This document shows, piece after piece, positions 1 through 6,416 of a stretch of 64,000 nucleotides of DNA; positions within the stretch are counted from its first letter, which is position 1, and every line of letters begins with the position of its first letter. A program made the position numbers and the translations under genes. The notes under the pieces were generated by a model. That model was not told where the DNA came from and searched no databases. It saw nothing but the letters and a program-made list of their open reading frames with translations. This DNA is from an uncultured Clostridia bacterium (GTDB lineage: Bacteria > Bacillota > Clostridia > Christensenellales > Aristaeellaceae), in NCBI GenBank assembly GCA_947631405.1, contig CANRLC010000001.1, forward strand, positions 62,001 to 126,000. The letters are read 5' to 3'.

Positions 1-2
1 CG

Positions 3-143
3 CGCGGCATCGGCTTTTCGGTCGGCTTCACGATCTTGGGCGCGCTGCTGCTCTATCTGCTGCGCAACATGGCGATGGCGAATCTGCCCGTCATCGGGCG
101 CTTTATCGCGCAGATCGTGCGCATTGTCGAGCGAAGCTTGTAG
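3..143 (+). CDS. DUF5665 family membrane protein, C-terminal part
   Basis: Only the last 46 residues lie in the window; the reading frame enters from the left edge and stops at TAG 141-143. One hydrophobic segment (about residues 5-20 of the visible part, with GFTILGALLLYLL) is followed by a short loop and an amphipathic tail containing LPVIGRFIAQIV. This pattern recalls the small single-helix DUF5665 proteins of Clostridia, whose function is unknown. It sits directly upstream of lspA, with 4 nt between its stop and the lspA ATG, so the two are probably co-transcribed. The family call rests on memory of the motif and is moderate. Confidence 0.6.
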   Translation, partial: RGIGFSVGFTILGALLLYLLRNMAMANLPVIGRFIAQIVRIVERSL

Positions 144-147
144 CGCC

Positions 148-618
148 ATGGCGCGCAAAAGGGGGCTGCCGGTGAAAACGATGCTCTTGGCGGCGGCCGT
201 CGCCGCGCTCGATCAGGCGATCAAGCGCCTCGTGCGCGCCGCGCCCGCGGGCGCGCTGCTTTGGGACGCCTCGCCCGTGTTCCAGCTCACGCATGTGGAC
301 AATACCGGGGCGGCGTTCAGCCTCTTTCGCGGGAACCCCGCGCCGCTGGCCGTCGTTTCGCTTCTGCTGCTTTTGCTGCTCATGTGGCTGCTTCGCCGCG
401 CGCGCCTCACGCGCGGGGCGCGCATTTCGCTCGCGCTGCTTCTGGGCGGCGGGGCGGGCAACCTCATCGACCGCCTGCTCTTTGGGGGCGTGACCGACTA
501 CGTCCGCCTCGTCTTCATCCGCTTTCCCGTGTTCAATCTGGCGGACGCCGCCGTCACGGCGGGCGTCGCGGCGCTCTTGATGCTGCTGCTCGCGGGCAAG
601 CTGGAGGAAAGGAAATAG
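148..618 (+). CDS. lspA: Lipoprotein signal peptidase (signal peptidase II)
   Basis: Integral membrane aspartyl protease that removes the signal peptide from prolipoproteins after diacylglyceryl transfer. Family signatures are present in order: N-terminal helix with DQAIK, the NTGAAFS block, GNLIDR carrying the first catalytic Asp, and FPVFNLADAAVT carrying the second. About four transmembrane helices can be read and the 156-residue length is normal. The start is uncertain: ATG 148 is used here, but GTG 172 has the better spaced purine-rich site (AAAAGGGGG ending at 165) and ATG 181 is also possible. Followed by rluD after 6 nt, the usual Firmicutes lspA-rluD order. The BMP lipoprotein at 59.7 kb is a plausible substrate. 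Confidence 0.95.
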   Translation: MARKRGLPVKTMLLAAAVAALDQAIKRLVRAAPAGALLWDASPVFQLTHVDNTGAAFSLFRGNPAPLAVVSLLLLLLLMWLLRRARLTRGARISLALLLGGGAGNLIDRLLFGGVTDYVRLVFIRFPVFNLADAAVTAGVAALLMLLLAGKLEERK

Positions 619-624
619 ACCGCT

Positions 625-1554
625 TTGGAACAACGCACACAGCCGGACGCGGAGCGCGTCGTCTCTCGCGTCGCCGGGGAGGAGGACGCGGACAAGCGTC
701 TGGACGCGTACCTGCGCGAGGTCTCGGGCCTGTCGCGCTCTCGCGTCGCGTCGCTGATTGAGGCGGGCGAAGCCCGCGTGGACGGCGAGGTCGAGCGCAA
801 GCCGTCCTGCCGCGTGGAGGCCGGGAGGGCGTATGCCCTGACCGTGCCGCAGGCGAAACCCGTCTCCCTCGAGCCGCAGGATCTGCCGCTGACCATCCTC
901 TATCAGGACGAGGATGTCGCAGTGGTGGACAAGCCCTGCGGCATGGTCGTCCATCCGGCGGCGGGCAATCCCGACGGCACGCTGGTCAACGCGCTGCTCT
1001 ACCATGTGCGCGACCTGTCCGGCATCGGCGGAGAGCTGCGGCCCGGCATCGTCCACCGCCTTGACAAGGACACCTCTGGCCTGCTGCTGATCGCCAAAAA
1101 CGACCGGGCGCACGCCGCGCTCAGCGAGCAGTTCAAGGCCCGCACGATGGAAAAGCACTACCGCGCCGTCGCGCTGGGGCAGATGCCGCAGGACGGCGGT
1201 CTCATCGACGCGCCCATCGCCCGGCATCCGACCGACCGCAAGCGCATGGCGGTCGTCCCCGGCGGCAAGCCCTCCCAGACGGAATGGGCGGTGCTCGAGC
1301 GCCTTCGCGGCGCATGCTATCTGGACGTTCGCCTGCTGACCGGGCGCACCCACCAGATCCGCGTCCACCTGCAATCCGTCGGCCATCCGCTGCTGGGGGA
1401 CGCAATCTACGCGCCGAAGGCGACGCCGCGCGCGCCGCGCCTGATGCTCCACGCGCACACGCTCGCCTTCACGCACCCGGCCACGGGCGAGCGCATGACG
1501 CTTTGCGCGCCGCTGCCGCCGGAGTTTGAGCGCATGCTGCAGGCGCTGCGCTGA
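625..1554 (+). CDS. rluD: RluA/RluD-family 23S rRNA pseudouridine synthase
   Basis: Converts uridines of 23S rRNA to pseudouridine. An N-terminal S4-like RNA-binding domain (about residues 20-75, with KRLDAYL and LSRSRVASLIEAG) precedes the synthase domain, which has the catalytic HRLDKDTSG motif, KHYRAV and the C-terminal GRTHQIRVHLQSVGHPLLGD block. The 309-residue length is typical. The start is a TTG at 625 behind a good SD (GGAGGAAAGGAAA, 604-616) that lies in the end of lspA, so translation is probably coupled. A clear terminator follows at 1580. Exact target positions cannot be read, so the D subtype is by context. Confidence 0.93.
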   Translation: MEQRTQPDAERVVSRVAGEEDADKRLDAYLREVSGLSRSRVASLIEAGEARVDGEVERKPSCRVEAGRAYALTVPQAKPVSLEPQDLPLTILYQDEDVAVVDKPCGMVVHPAAGNPDGTLVNALLYHVRDLSGIGGELRPGIVHRLDKDTSGLLLIAKNDRAHAALSEQFKARTMEKHYRAVALGQMPQDGGLIDAPIARHPTDRKRMAVVPGGKPSQTEWAVLERLRGACYLDVRLLTGRTHQIRVHLQSVGHPLLGDAIYAPKATPRAPRLMLHAHTLAFTHPATGERMTLCAPLPPEFERMLQALR

Positions 1555-1579
1555 CGCCGCCGTTTCCAAAACATGCCTT

Positions 1580-1619
1580 TAGGCCCTTTCTTCCCGCGAG
1601 GACGGAAGAAGGGGCTTTT
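1580..1619 (+). terminator. Rho-independent terminator after rluD
   Basis: An inverted repeat (CCCTTTCTTCC paired with GGAAGAAGGGG, loop CGCGAGGAC) is followed by CTTTTG. It closes the DUF5665-lspA-rluD unit. Confidence 0.85.
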
Positions 1620-1710
1620 GGATTGGCCGCGCCGCCGCGAATTGCCAGCATGCTTTGGCGCGGCGCGGTGAAGGTTAAGCGCAGGCTCACGGGAAGCGGA
1701 GGGACGGACC

Positions 1711-2184
1711 ATGGTGCGGCTGAGCGCGCTGCGCAATCGGCCTGTGATTTGCGAGGGAAAGCCGCTGGGGCTGCTGCAGAGCGTCAGCCTCGACGACGAT
1801 CAGCGCGGAGTCGAGGCGCTGATCGTCTCCTGCGGCTTTCGCGGCAAGCACGTCGTGCTGGGGCGCGACGTGCTCAGCGTGGCGGACGGCTTCATTCTGG
1901 CCGGGCGGGCGATCAAGTATAAGCGCTCGCTGGAGCGGCCCCTGTGCCGGTTTGCGCGGGACACGACCGGGCTGCTCGCCGGGCGCGTGACCGACTTCGC
2001 GATCGACGAGGGCGCGCTTCGGGTCGCCGCCGTTCAGCTCGCGCCGGGTTATCTGCCCGGCGAGCGCGGGCGGCGGATGTGGCTCTACGTCTACGCGCGC
2101 GGGGACGCCGGGACGGGCGAGATCACCGTGCCGGCCCTCCTTGACCGTGGGACGATCTTGTGCAGGGAGGAGAATGGATTCTGA
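1711..2184 (+). CDS. PRC-barrel domain protein
   Basis: 157 residues. The N-terminal half (MVRLSALRNRPVIC then GKPLGLLQSVSLDDDQRGVEALIV) reads as a PRC-barrel, the small beta-barrel also found in RimM and in YlmC/YmxH sporulation-associated proteins. The second half repeats the pattern (GLLAGRVTDFAIDEGALRVAAVQL), which suggests a tandem PRC-like repeat. No enzyme motif is visible. SD GGAGGGA lies just upstream of the ATG. It overlaps the next small gene (TGATG), so the two are probably translationally coupled. Two-barrel PRC proteins of this size are common in Clostridia and uncharacterised; a sporulation link is only inference. Confidence 0.75.
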   Translation: MVRLSALRNRPVICEGKPLGLLQSVSLDDDQRGVEALIVSCGFRGKHVVLGRDVLSVADGFILAGRAIKYKRSLERPLCRFARDTTGLLAGRVTDFAIDEGALRVAAVQLAPGYLPGERGRRMWLYVYARGDAGTGEITVPALLDRGTILCREENGF

Positions 2185-2345
2185 TGCGGATGTCAACGAT
2201 GAAGGGCCTGGCGGCGGGCGGCCTGCTGGGCATGACCGTCGGCGCGGGGCTGATGATGACGCCCCAAGGCAAGCGCATGCGGCGCGTGCTGACCCGGGGC
2301 GGCGCGCAGCTCGCCCGGCAGATTGCCGATTGCTGGATGAGATGA
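2184..2345 (+). CDS. Small Gly-rich membrane-associated protein
   Basis: 53 residues beginning at the ATG that overlaps the stop of the PRC-barrel gene (TGATG at 2182-2186), with an SD (GGGAGGAGAA) inside that gene. A glycine-rich hydrophobic stretch (GLAAGGLLGMTVGAGLMM) is followed by TPQGKRMRRVLTRGG, an arrangement resembling YtxH-type proteins (short membrane helix, then a basic PxxGK segment). Too short to assign a role. The coupling implies that it works with, or is dosed with, the PRC-barrel protein. Confidence 0.65.
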   Translation: MRMSTMKGLAAGGLLGMTVGAGLMMTPQGKRMRRVLTRGGAQLARQIADCWMR

Positions 2346-2351
2346 ACCCTT

Positions 2352-2386
2352 GCCGCAAGGCCACGCGCCCTGCGGCCTCTTTTATT
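2352..2386 (+). terminator. Terminator after the PRC-barrel pair
   Basis: Hairpin GCCGCAAGG / CCCTGCGGC with one mismatch, followed by CTCTTTTATT. Confidence 0.75.
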
Positions 2387-2430
2387 CGCGGCGCGCGAAG
2401 GGCGCGCCGCCCGTCAGGGAGGGGAAAACC

Positions 2431-3459
2431 ATGCCGAACGTCTCTCGCCGCGCGGCGCGCTGGGCGCTTGCGGCGCTCGCGCTGCTGATCGCGTTTGAGA
2501 AGCGCGCGGAGCTTGCGCGCATTTTGGCGGTCTTTCTCATGGCCGCCGCCTTTACGCTGCTGCTGCTGCCGCTGTGCGCCGCGCTGGAGCGGCGCGGGCT
2601 TTCGCCGAGCGGCGCGGCGCTTTGCTCGGTCGGCGCGTTCCTGATGCTGGCGCTCTTGCTGGTGTCGGCGTTTTTGCCGTATCTCGTCTCGCACACGATC
2701 GCGCTCATCCGGCGCGTCACGCCGACGATGAGCGCCCTCCTCGCGCGCGGCGGCGCACTGCTCGCCCAATTGGGGCTTCAGGCGGAGCCGCGCGGCGAGC
2801 TTTCCGATCTGCTGGCGGGCAGCATGTCCGCGCTGACCGCGCTGCTCGCGCGCACGGGAATGAGCGCCGCCGCGCGGGCCGGGCAGGTCGCCTTCGCGCT
2901 GGTGATCGCCTATTACCTGCTGCGGGAGAGGCGGCTCCTTGGCGATCACCTGCTGCTGCTCGTGCCGCTTCAAAGCCGCGCGGCGTTTCTGCGCGCGCTG
3001 CTCGGCTGCAAGAACGCCGTGCTCGGCTACCTGTCCGGCGTGCTCAAGACCAGCCTGTTTGTCGGCGGCGCGACGTTTCTGGGGCTGGCGCTCCTCGGCG
3101 TGCGCGACGCGCCGCTGCTCTCGCTCTTCATGGGCGTGCTAGAGGTGCTGCCCTACATCGGCCCGGTGCTGGCGGCCGCGCCCATCGTGCTGGCCGCGCT
3201 GGGGCAGAGCGCCGCGCGGGCGCTGGCCGCGCTCGCCCTCGTCGTGCTCGTGCAGCAGGTGGAGGGCAATTTCGTCAGCCCGTATTTTACCGCCTCCGCC
3301 ACGTCGGTGCATCCGCTGACGGCGCTGGTGAGCGTGTTCGTTCTGGGCAGCCTGATGGGGCTTTGGGGCATCCTGTTGGCTGTTCCGCTGGTCGTCACCG
3401 CGCGCAGCGTCCTCTGGTCCGCGCGGCAGGCGCGCCTGCTGCGCGAGGGCGCGCCGTAA
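2431..3459 (+). CDS. AI-2E family transporter (YtvI/PerM-like permease)
   Basis: 342 residues starting at ATG 2431 behind AGGGAGGGGAAAACC; an upstream in-frame extension to 2350 lies in the terminator and is discarded. About seven or eight membrane segments are visible. The family core is clear: FMGVLEVLPYIGPVLAAAPIVLAAL, then QQVEGNFVSPYF, HPLTALVSVFVLGSLMGLWGILLAVPLVV. Members export small solutes or act in Na+(Li+)/H+ antiport; YtvI of B. subtilis is a sporulation membrane protein of this family. The substrate cannot be deduced. It sits between a terminator and the ireB promoter, so it is probably monocistronic. Confidence 0.88.
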   Translation: MPNVSRRAARWALAALALLIAFEKRAELARILAVFLMAAAFTLLLLPLCAALERRGLSPSGAALCSVGAFLMLALLLVSAFLPYLVSHTIALIRRVTPTMSALLARGGALLAQLGLQAEPRGELSDLLAGSMSALTALLARTGMSAAARAGQVAFALVIAYYLLRERRLLGDHLLLLVPLQSRAAFLRALLGCKNAVLGYLSGVLKTSLFVGGATFLGLALLGVRDAPLLSLFMGVLEVLPYIGPVLAAAPIVLAALGQSAARALAALALVVLVQQVEGNFVSPYFTASATSVHPLTALVSVFVLGSLMGLWGILLAVPLVVTARSVLWSARQARLLREGAP

Positions 3460-3474
3460 GCCCGTAACTTGCTG

Positions 3475-3503
3475 TTGCAACCTTGCGCTCAATCGTGTAT
3501 AAT
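3475..3503 (+). promoter_or_regulatory. Sigma-A promoter of ireB-ruvX
   Basis: -35 TTGCAA (3475-3480), 17-bp spacer, -10 TATAAT (3498-3503). The start codon of ireB is 30 bp downstream. Confidence 0.85.
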
Positions 3504-3533
3504 AAGGCTGCAACGGGAAGGGGAGGGTTTGCC

Positions 3534-3794
3534 ATGATTAATTCGGATATGGGGACGCAGCACTTTAAGACCATCAGCGAGAACGCGCAGGACGCGCAGA
3601 CCATTCTGCTGTGCGTCTATCACGCTTTATCCGCCAAGGGCTACGATCCCATCACGCAGATCGTAGGCTATCTCATCAGCGGCGACCCCACCTACATCAC
3701 CAGCTACCAGAACGCCCGCGCGCTGATCTGCCGCATCGACCGGGACGAGCTGCTCGAGGAGCTTGTGCAGTTCTACCTGTCCAAGAACGTGTGA
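3534..3794 (+). CDS. ireB: IreB family regulatory phosphoprotein (UPF0297)
   Basis: 86 residues from ATG 3534 (SD GGGGAGGG). IreB in Enterococcus is phosphorylated by the PASTA kinase IreK and modulates cephalosporin tolerance; the homologue in other Firmicutes is YrzL. The family core is recognisable: [44 protein letters not shown], then [13 protein letters not shown]. As in most Firmicutes it is first in an operon with ruvX (5 nt gap) and a DUF1292 gene; here the DUF1292 module is fused to RuvX. No PASTA kinase lies in the window. Confidence 0.95.
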   Translation: MINSDMGTQHFKTISENAQDAQTILLCVYHALSAKGYDPITQIVGYLISGDPTYITSYQNARALICRIDRDELLEELVQFYLSKNV

Positions 3795-3799
3795 GGCGC

Positions 3800-4525
3800 A
3801 TGGAGGAGAGGATCGTCGCGCTCGACGTGGGCGAGCGCCGCGTCGGCGTCGCCGTCAGCGACCCGCTGGGCCTGACCGCGCAGCCCGTGGAGACGTACAC
3901 GCGCGTGGGCTACGGCCCGGACGCGCGGCACATTCTCGAGATCGCCTCGCGCTACGGCACGCGCCGCATCCTCTGCGGTCTGCCGCGCAACATGGACGGC
4001 ACGGAGGGCTTTCAGGTCGAGCGCGTGCGTGAGTTCGCCCGCCAGCTTGAAGCGCAGGGGCTTTCCGTCTCGTATTACGACGAGCGGATGACCACCGTGC
4101 TGGCCGAACAGGCGCTGCTCGAGGCGGACATGCGCCGCGACAAGCGCAAGCAAAAGGTGGACATGATCGCGGCAGTGATGATCCTGCAATCCTATCTGGA
4201 CACCCAGCGCGCCGCGCAGGAGCCGGACGCGCTGCAGGAGTCGGACGCGCCGCAGGCGGCGGAGGACGGCGAGCAGACGGACGAGCTTGAGATGGAGGAC
4301 GAGGACGGAAACGTCGTGCGCTTTCGGCTGGTGTCCGAGATCGAATACAAGGGCGAGCGCTACGTCCTCTTCAGCGCCTTGGAGGACGGCGTGGACATCG
4401 CCGAGGGCGAGACGATCCTCATGCAGCTGACGCAGGACGAGCAAGGCGAAACGGGCTATCGCACATTGGAGGACGATGACCTGATCGCGGCGGTGTACGA
4501 GGCGTATCTGGACGGCGCGCAATAG
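3800..4525 (+). CDS. ruvX: RuvX/YqgF resolvase-like nuclease fused to a C-terminal DUF1292 domain
   Basis: 241 residues from ATG 3800. Residues 1 to about 137 are a complete RuvX: IVALDVGERRVGVAVSD (RNase H-like first strand), LCGLPRNMDGTEG, YYDERMTTVLAE and KVDMIAAVMILQSYL. RuvX acts in pre-16S rRNA 5' end maturation and was first called a Holliday junction resolvase. After an acidic Glu/Ala/Asp-rich linker (about 138-165), residues 166-241 match DUF1292 (MEDEDGNVVRFRLVSEIEYKGERYVLF, then GETILMQL and a C-terminal DDDLIAAVYEAYL). In most Firmicutes these are two genes, yqgF and yrzB, in this order behind ireB. The frame is continuous through the junction. Confidence 0.92.
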   Translation: MEERIVALDVGERRVGVAVSDPLGLTAQPVETYTRVGYGPDARHILEIASRYGTRRILCGLPRNMDGTEGFQVERVREFARQLEAQGLSVSYYDERMTTVLAEQALLEADMRRDKRKQKVDMIAAVMILQSYLDTQRAAQEPDALQESDAPQAAEDGEQTDELEMEDEDGNVVRFRLVSEIEYKGERYVLFSALEDGVDIAEGETILMQLTQDEQGETGYRTLEDDDLIAAVYEAYLDGAQ

Positions 4526-4556
4526 CAAAAGAACAAAGGAAAGGGGGGCGAGGCGC

Positions 4557-4982
4557 GTGGCCGATCTGCTCAAAACCGAGGCCGAGGAATGGGTGGAGGT
4601 CTCCGACGGAGAGGGACACACGGCGGCGCTTCGCCATCTGGCGACGGTGCGCGACGGCGAAAAGGTCTATCATGTGCTGGGCGCGTTCGCCCCGCAGGAG
4701 GACGGAGACGGCGAGGGCGGCCTGCTGCTCATCCGCGAGGACGCGACCGCAGACGGCGCGCATGAATACGTCGTCGCCAGCGACGAGGGCGAGGTCGAGC
4801 GGGTGATCGGCGGCTTCGTGATGCAGGCGCTCTCGCTCCTGACGGGCGGCGAGCTGGAGCAGGACGACGATCTGCTCGAGGAGGCGTTTGAAACCGGACA
4901 GGACGAGGCGGAGTGCGGCTGCGGCCAGACACACGCGCCGGGCGAGTTCTGCGTCTGCGGGCAGGAGGATCTGCTGCAATAG
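4557..4982 (+). CDS. Divergent DUF1292-like protein with Cys-rich tail
   Basis: 141 residues from GTG 4557 behind AAGGAAAGGGGGG. Residues 1-95 follow the DUF1292 beta layout (VSDGEGHTAALRHLATVRDGEKVYHVLGAF, then GGLLLIREDA and HEYVVASDEGEVERVI), although similarity is weak. The tail holds four cysteines as CGCGQTHAPGEFCVCG, a possible zinc-binding knuckle. It is 31 nt after ruvX-DUF1292 and ahead of a strong terminator, so it is third in the ireB operon, the place where yrzB normally stands. The function of DUF1292 is unknown. The relationship is my reading of pattern, not a search result. Confidence 0.75.
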   Translation: MADLLKTEAEEWVEVSDGEGHTAALRHLATVRDGEKVYHVLGAFAPQEDGDGEGGLLLIREDATADGAHEYVVASDEGEVERVIGGFVMQALSLLTGGELEQDDDLLEEAFETGQDEAECGCGQTHAPGEFCVCGQEDLLQ

Positions 4983-5026
4983 TGCGAGGGGATTTTTCGC
5001 AAAGAAATCTCCTTCGCGCGTTTTTT
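4982..5026 (+). terminator. Terminator of the ireB operon
   Basis: Long hairpin (GCGAGGGGATTT paired with AAATCTCCTTCGC, loop TTCGCAAAG) followed by GCGTTTTTT. Confidence 0.85.
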
Positions 5027-5030
5027 ATGC

Positions 5031-5059
5031 TTGCCATGCCGGGGAAAATCCTGTATAAT
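5031..5059 (+). promoter_or_regulatory. Sigma-A promoter of the pheST-aroE transcript
   Basis: -35 TTGCCA (5031-5036), 17-bp spacer, -10 TATAAT (5054-5059), directly upstream of the T-box leader. Confidence 0.85.
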
Positions 5060-5064
5060 ACGCA

Positions 5065-5306
5065 ATACAGGCAAAGAAGGAGACGTCGCCCGCACGGGCG
5101 CGGCCATCAGAGAGGGCGGAACGCGGCTGAAATTCCGCCCGGGCGGCGCGCGGGAAATTCACTCCGGAGCTTCCACGCCGATAGGTAGGCGGGGACGGGA
5201 TCGGCCCGTTATCGCGGCAAAGGTCTTCGCGCGCATCGCGCGGGGCGAATCTGGGTGGTACCACGGGGAGTAGCGGCCTCGTCCCAATGGGGACGGGCTT
5301 TTTTCT
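5065..5306 (+). promoter_or_regulatory. T-box riboswitch leader, Phe (UUC) specifier
   Basis: The leader has the T-box landmarks in order: the AG-bulge motif AGAGAG (5109-5114), the distal-loop motif GGCTGAAA (5125-5132), a return strand ending in GGGAAA followed by TTC at 5158-5160 and then ACTCCGGAGC, where the specifier codon is expected. Farther on is the T-box proper GGGTGGTACCACGG (5253-5266), whose TGGT can pair with the ACCA end of uncharged tRNA-Phe. The terminator hairpin CTCGTCCC / GGGGACGGG with TTTTTTC (5277-5304) competes with the antiterminator. Uncharged tRNA-Phe should therefore switch on pheS-pheT-aroE. The UUC assignment is positional, not from a folded model. Confidence 0.93.
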
Positions 5307-5360
5307 TTGCCGGGTAACGCCGCAAGTTGATCTTAGCCAAATTCTAAAGGAGGCTTTCAG

Positions 5361-6404
5361 GTGGCATTTTCGGACATTCAGGAACAGCTCCGCGCCATTC
5401 GCGAGGAGGCGGAGGCCCAGCTGCAAAAGGTGGGCGACAAGCCCGCGCTGGACGCGCTGAAGCTGAAGCTGCTGGGCAAGAAGGGCGATCTGACCGCGCT
5501 GCTGCGCTCGATGGGCCAGCTTCTGCCCGAAGAGCGCCCTCAGGCGGGCCAGATGATCAACGCCGTGCGCGAGGAGCTGACGGGTAAACTGGAGGAGTTT
5601 GACGCCAAGCTGCGCAAGCTGGAGCAGGAGCGCAAGCTGGAGCGCGAGGCGATCGACGTCACGGAGACGCGCAAGCGCACGCCCATGGGCTGCATCCACC
5701 CGATCTCGCTGGTGCAGGAGGAGCTGATGCGCGTGTTCACAAGCATGGGCTTCGACGTCGTGGAAGGGCCGGAGGTCGAGCTGGATCTGTACAATTTCGA
5801 GCTGCTCAACGTGCCCAAGAACCACCCGGCGCGCGACGCGCAGGATACCTTCTACATTGAGGACAGCATCCTTTTGCGCTCCCAGACCTCTCCCGTGCAG
5901 GCGCGCACGATGCTCACGAAGAAGCCGCCGATCCGCATCATCTGCCCGGGCCGCGTCTACCGCGCGGACGAGGTGGACGCCACGCACTCGCCTGTGTTCC
6001 ACCAGATGGAGGGACTGGTCATCGACGAGGACGTGACGATGGCCGACCTCAAGGGCACGCTCGACGCGTTCGCCAAGGCGCTCTACGGTGAGGACGTGAC
6101 CACGCGCTTTCGGCCCTCGTTCTTCCCGTTCACCGAGCCGTCCGCCGAGGTTGATCTCACCTGCGTGAATTGCCACGGCAAGGGCTGCCGCGTGTGCAAG
6201 GGCACGGGCTGGATCGAGGTACTTGGCGCGGGCATGGTCAACCCCAAGGTGCTGGAGATGTGCGGCATCGACAGCAAGCGCTATCGCGGCTTCGCCTTCG
6301 GGCTGGGCATGGAGCGCATCGCCATGCTGCGCTACGGCATCACGGACATGCGCCTGCTCTACGAGAACGACGTGCGCTTCCTGTCCCAGTTCAGGGACGA
6401 CTGA
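5361..6404 (+). CDS. pheS: Phenylalanine-tRNA ligase alpha subunit
   Basis: Catalytic subunit of the (alpha-beta)2 PheRS that charges tRNA-Phe in the cytoplasm. 347 residues from GTG 5361 behind AAAGGAGG. An N-terminal coiled coil (residues 1-95, LQKVGDKPALDALKLKLLGKKG) that contacts tRNA is followed by the class II core: motif 2 (RVYRADEVDATHSPVFHQMEG) and motif 3 (GFAFGLGMERIAML). FTEPSAEVD and the CVNCHGKGCRVCKGTGWIEVLG insert are typical of bacterial PheS. It lies under the Phe T-box and is followed by pheT after 12 nt. Confidence 0.98.
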   Translation: MAFSDIQEQLRAIREEAEAQLQKVGDKPALDALKLKLLGKKGDLTALLRSMGQLLPEERPQAGQMINAVREELTGKLEEFDAKLRKLEQERKLEREAIDVTETRKRTPMGCIHPISLVQEELMRVFTSMGFDVVEGPEVELDLYNFELLNVPKNHPARDAQDTFYIEDSILLRSQTSPVQARTMLTKKPPIRIICPGRVYRADEVDATHSPVFHQMEGLVIDEDVTMADLKGTLDAFAKALYGEDVTTRFRPSFFPFTEPSAEVDLTCVNCHGKGCRVCKGTGWIEVLGAGMVNPKVLEMCGIDSKRYRGFAFGLGMERIAMLRYGITDMRLLYENDVRFLSQFRDD

Positions 6405-6416
6405 GGAGGGTTGACG

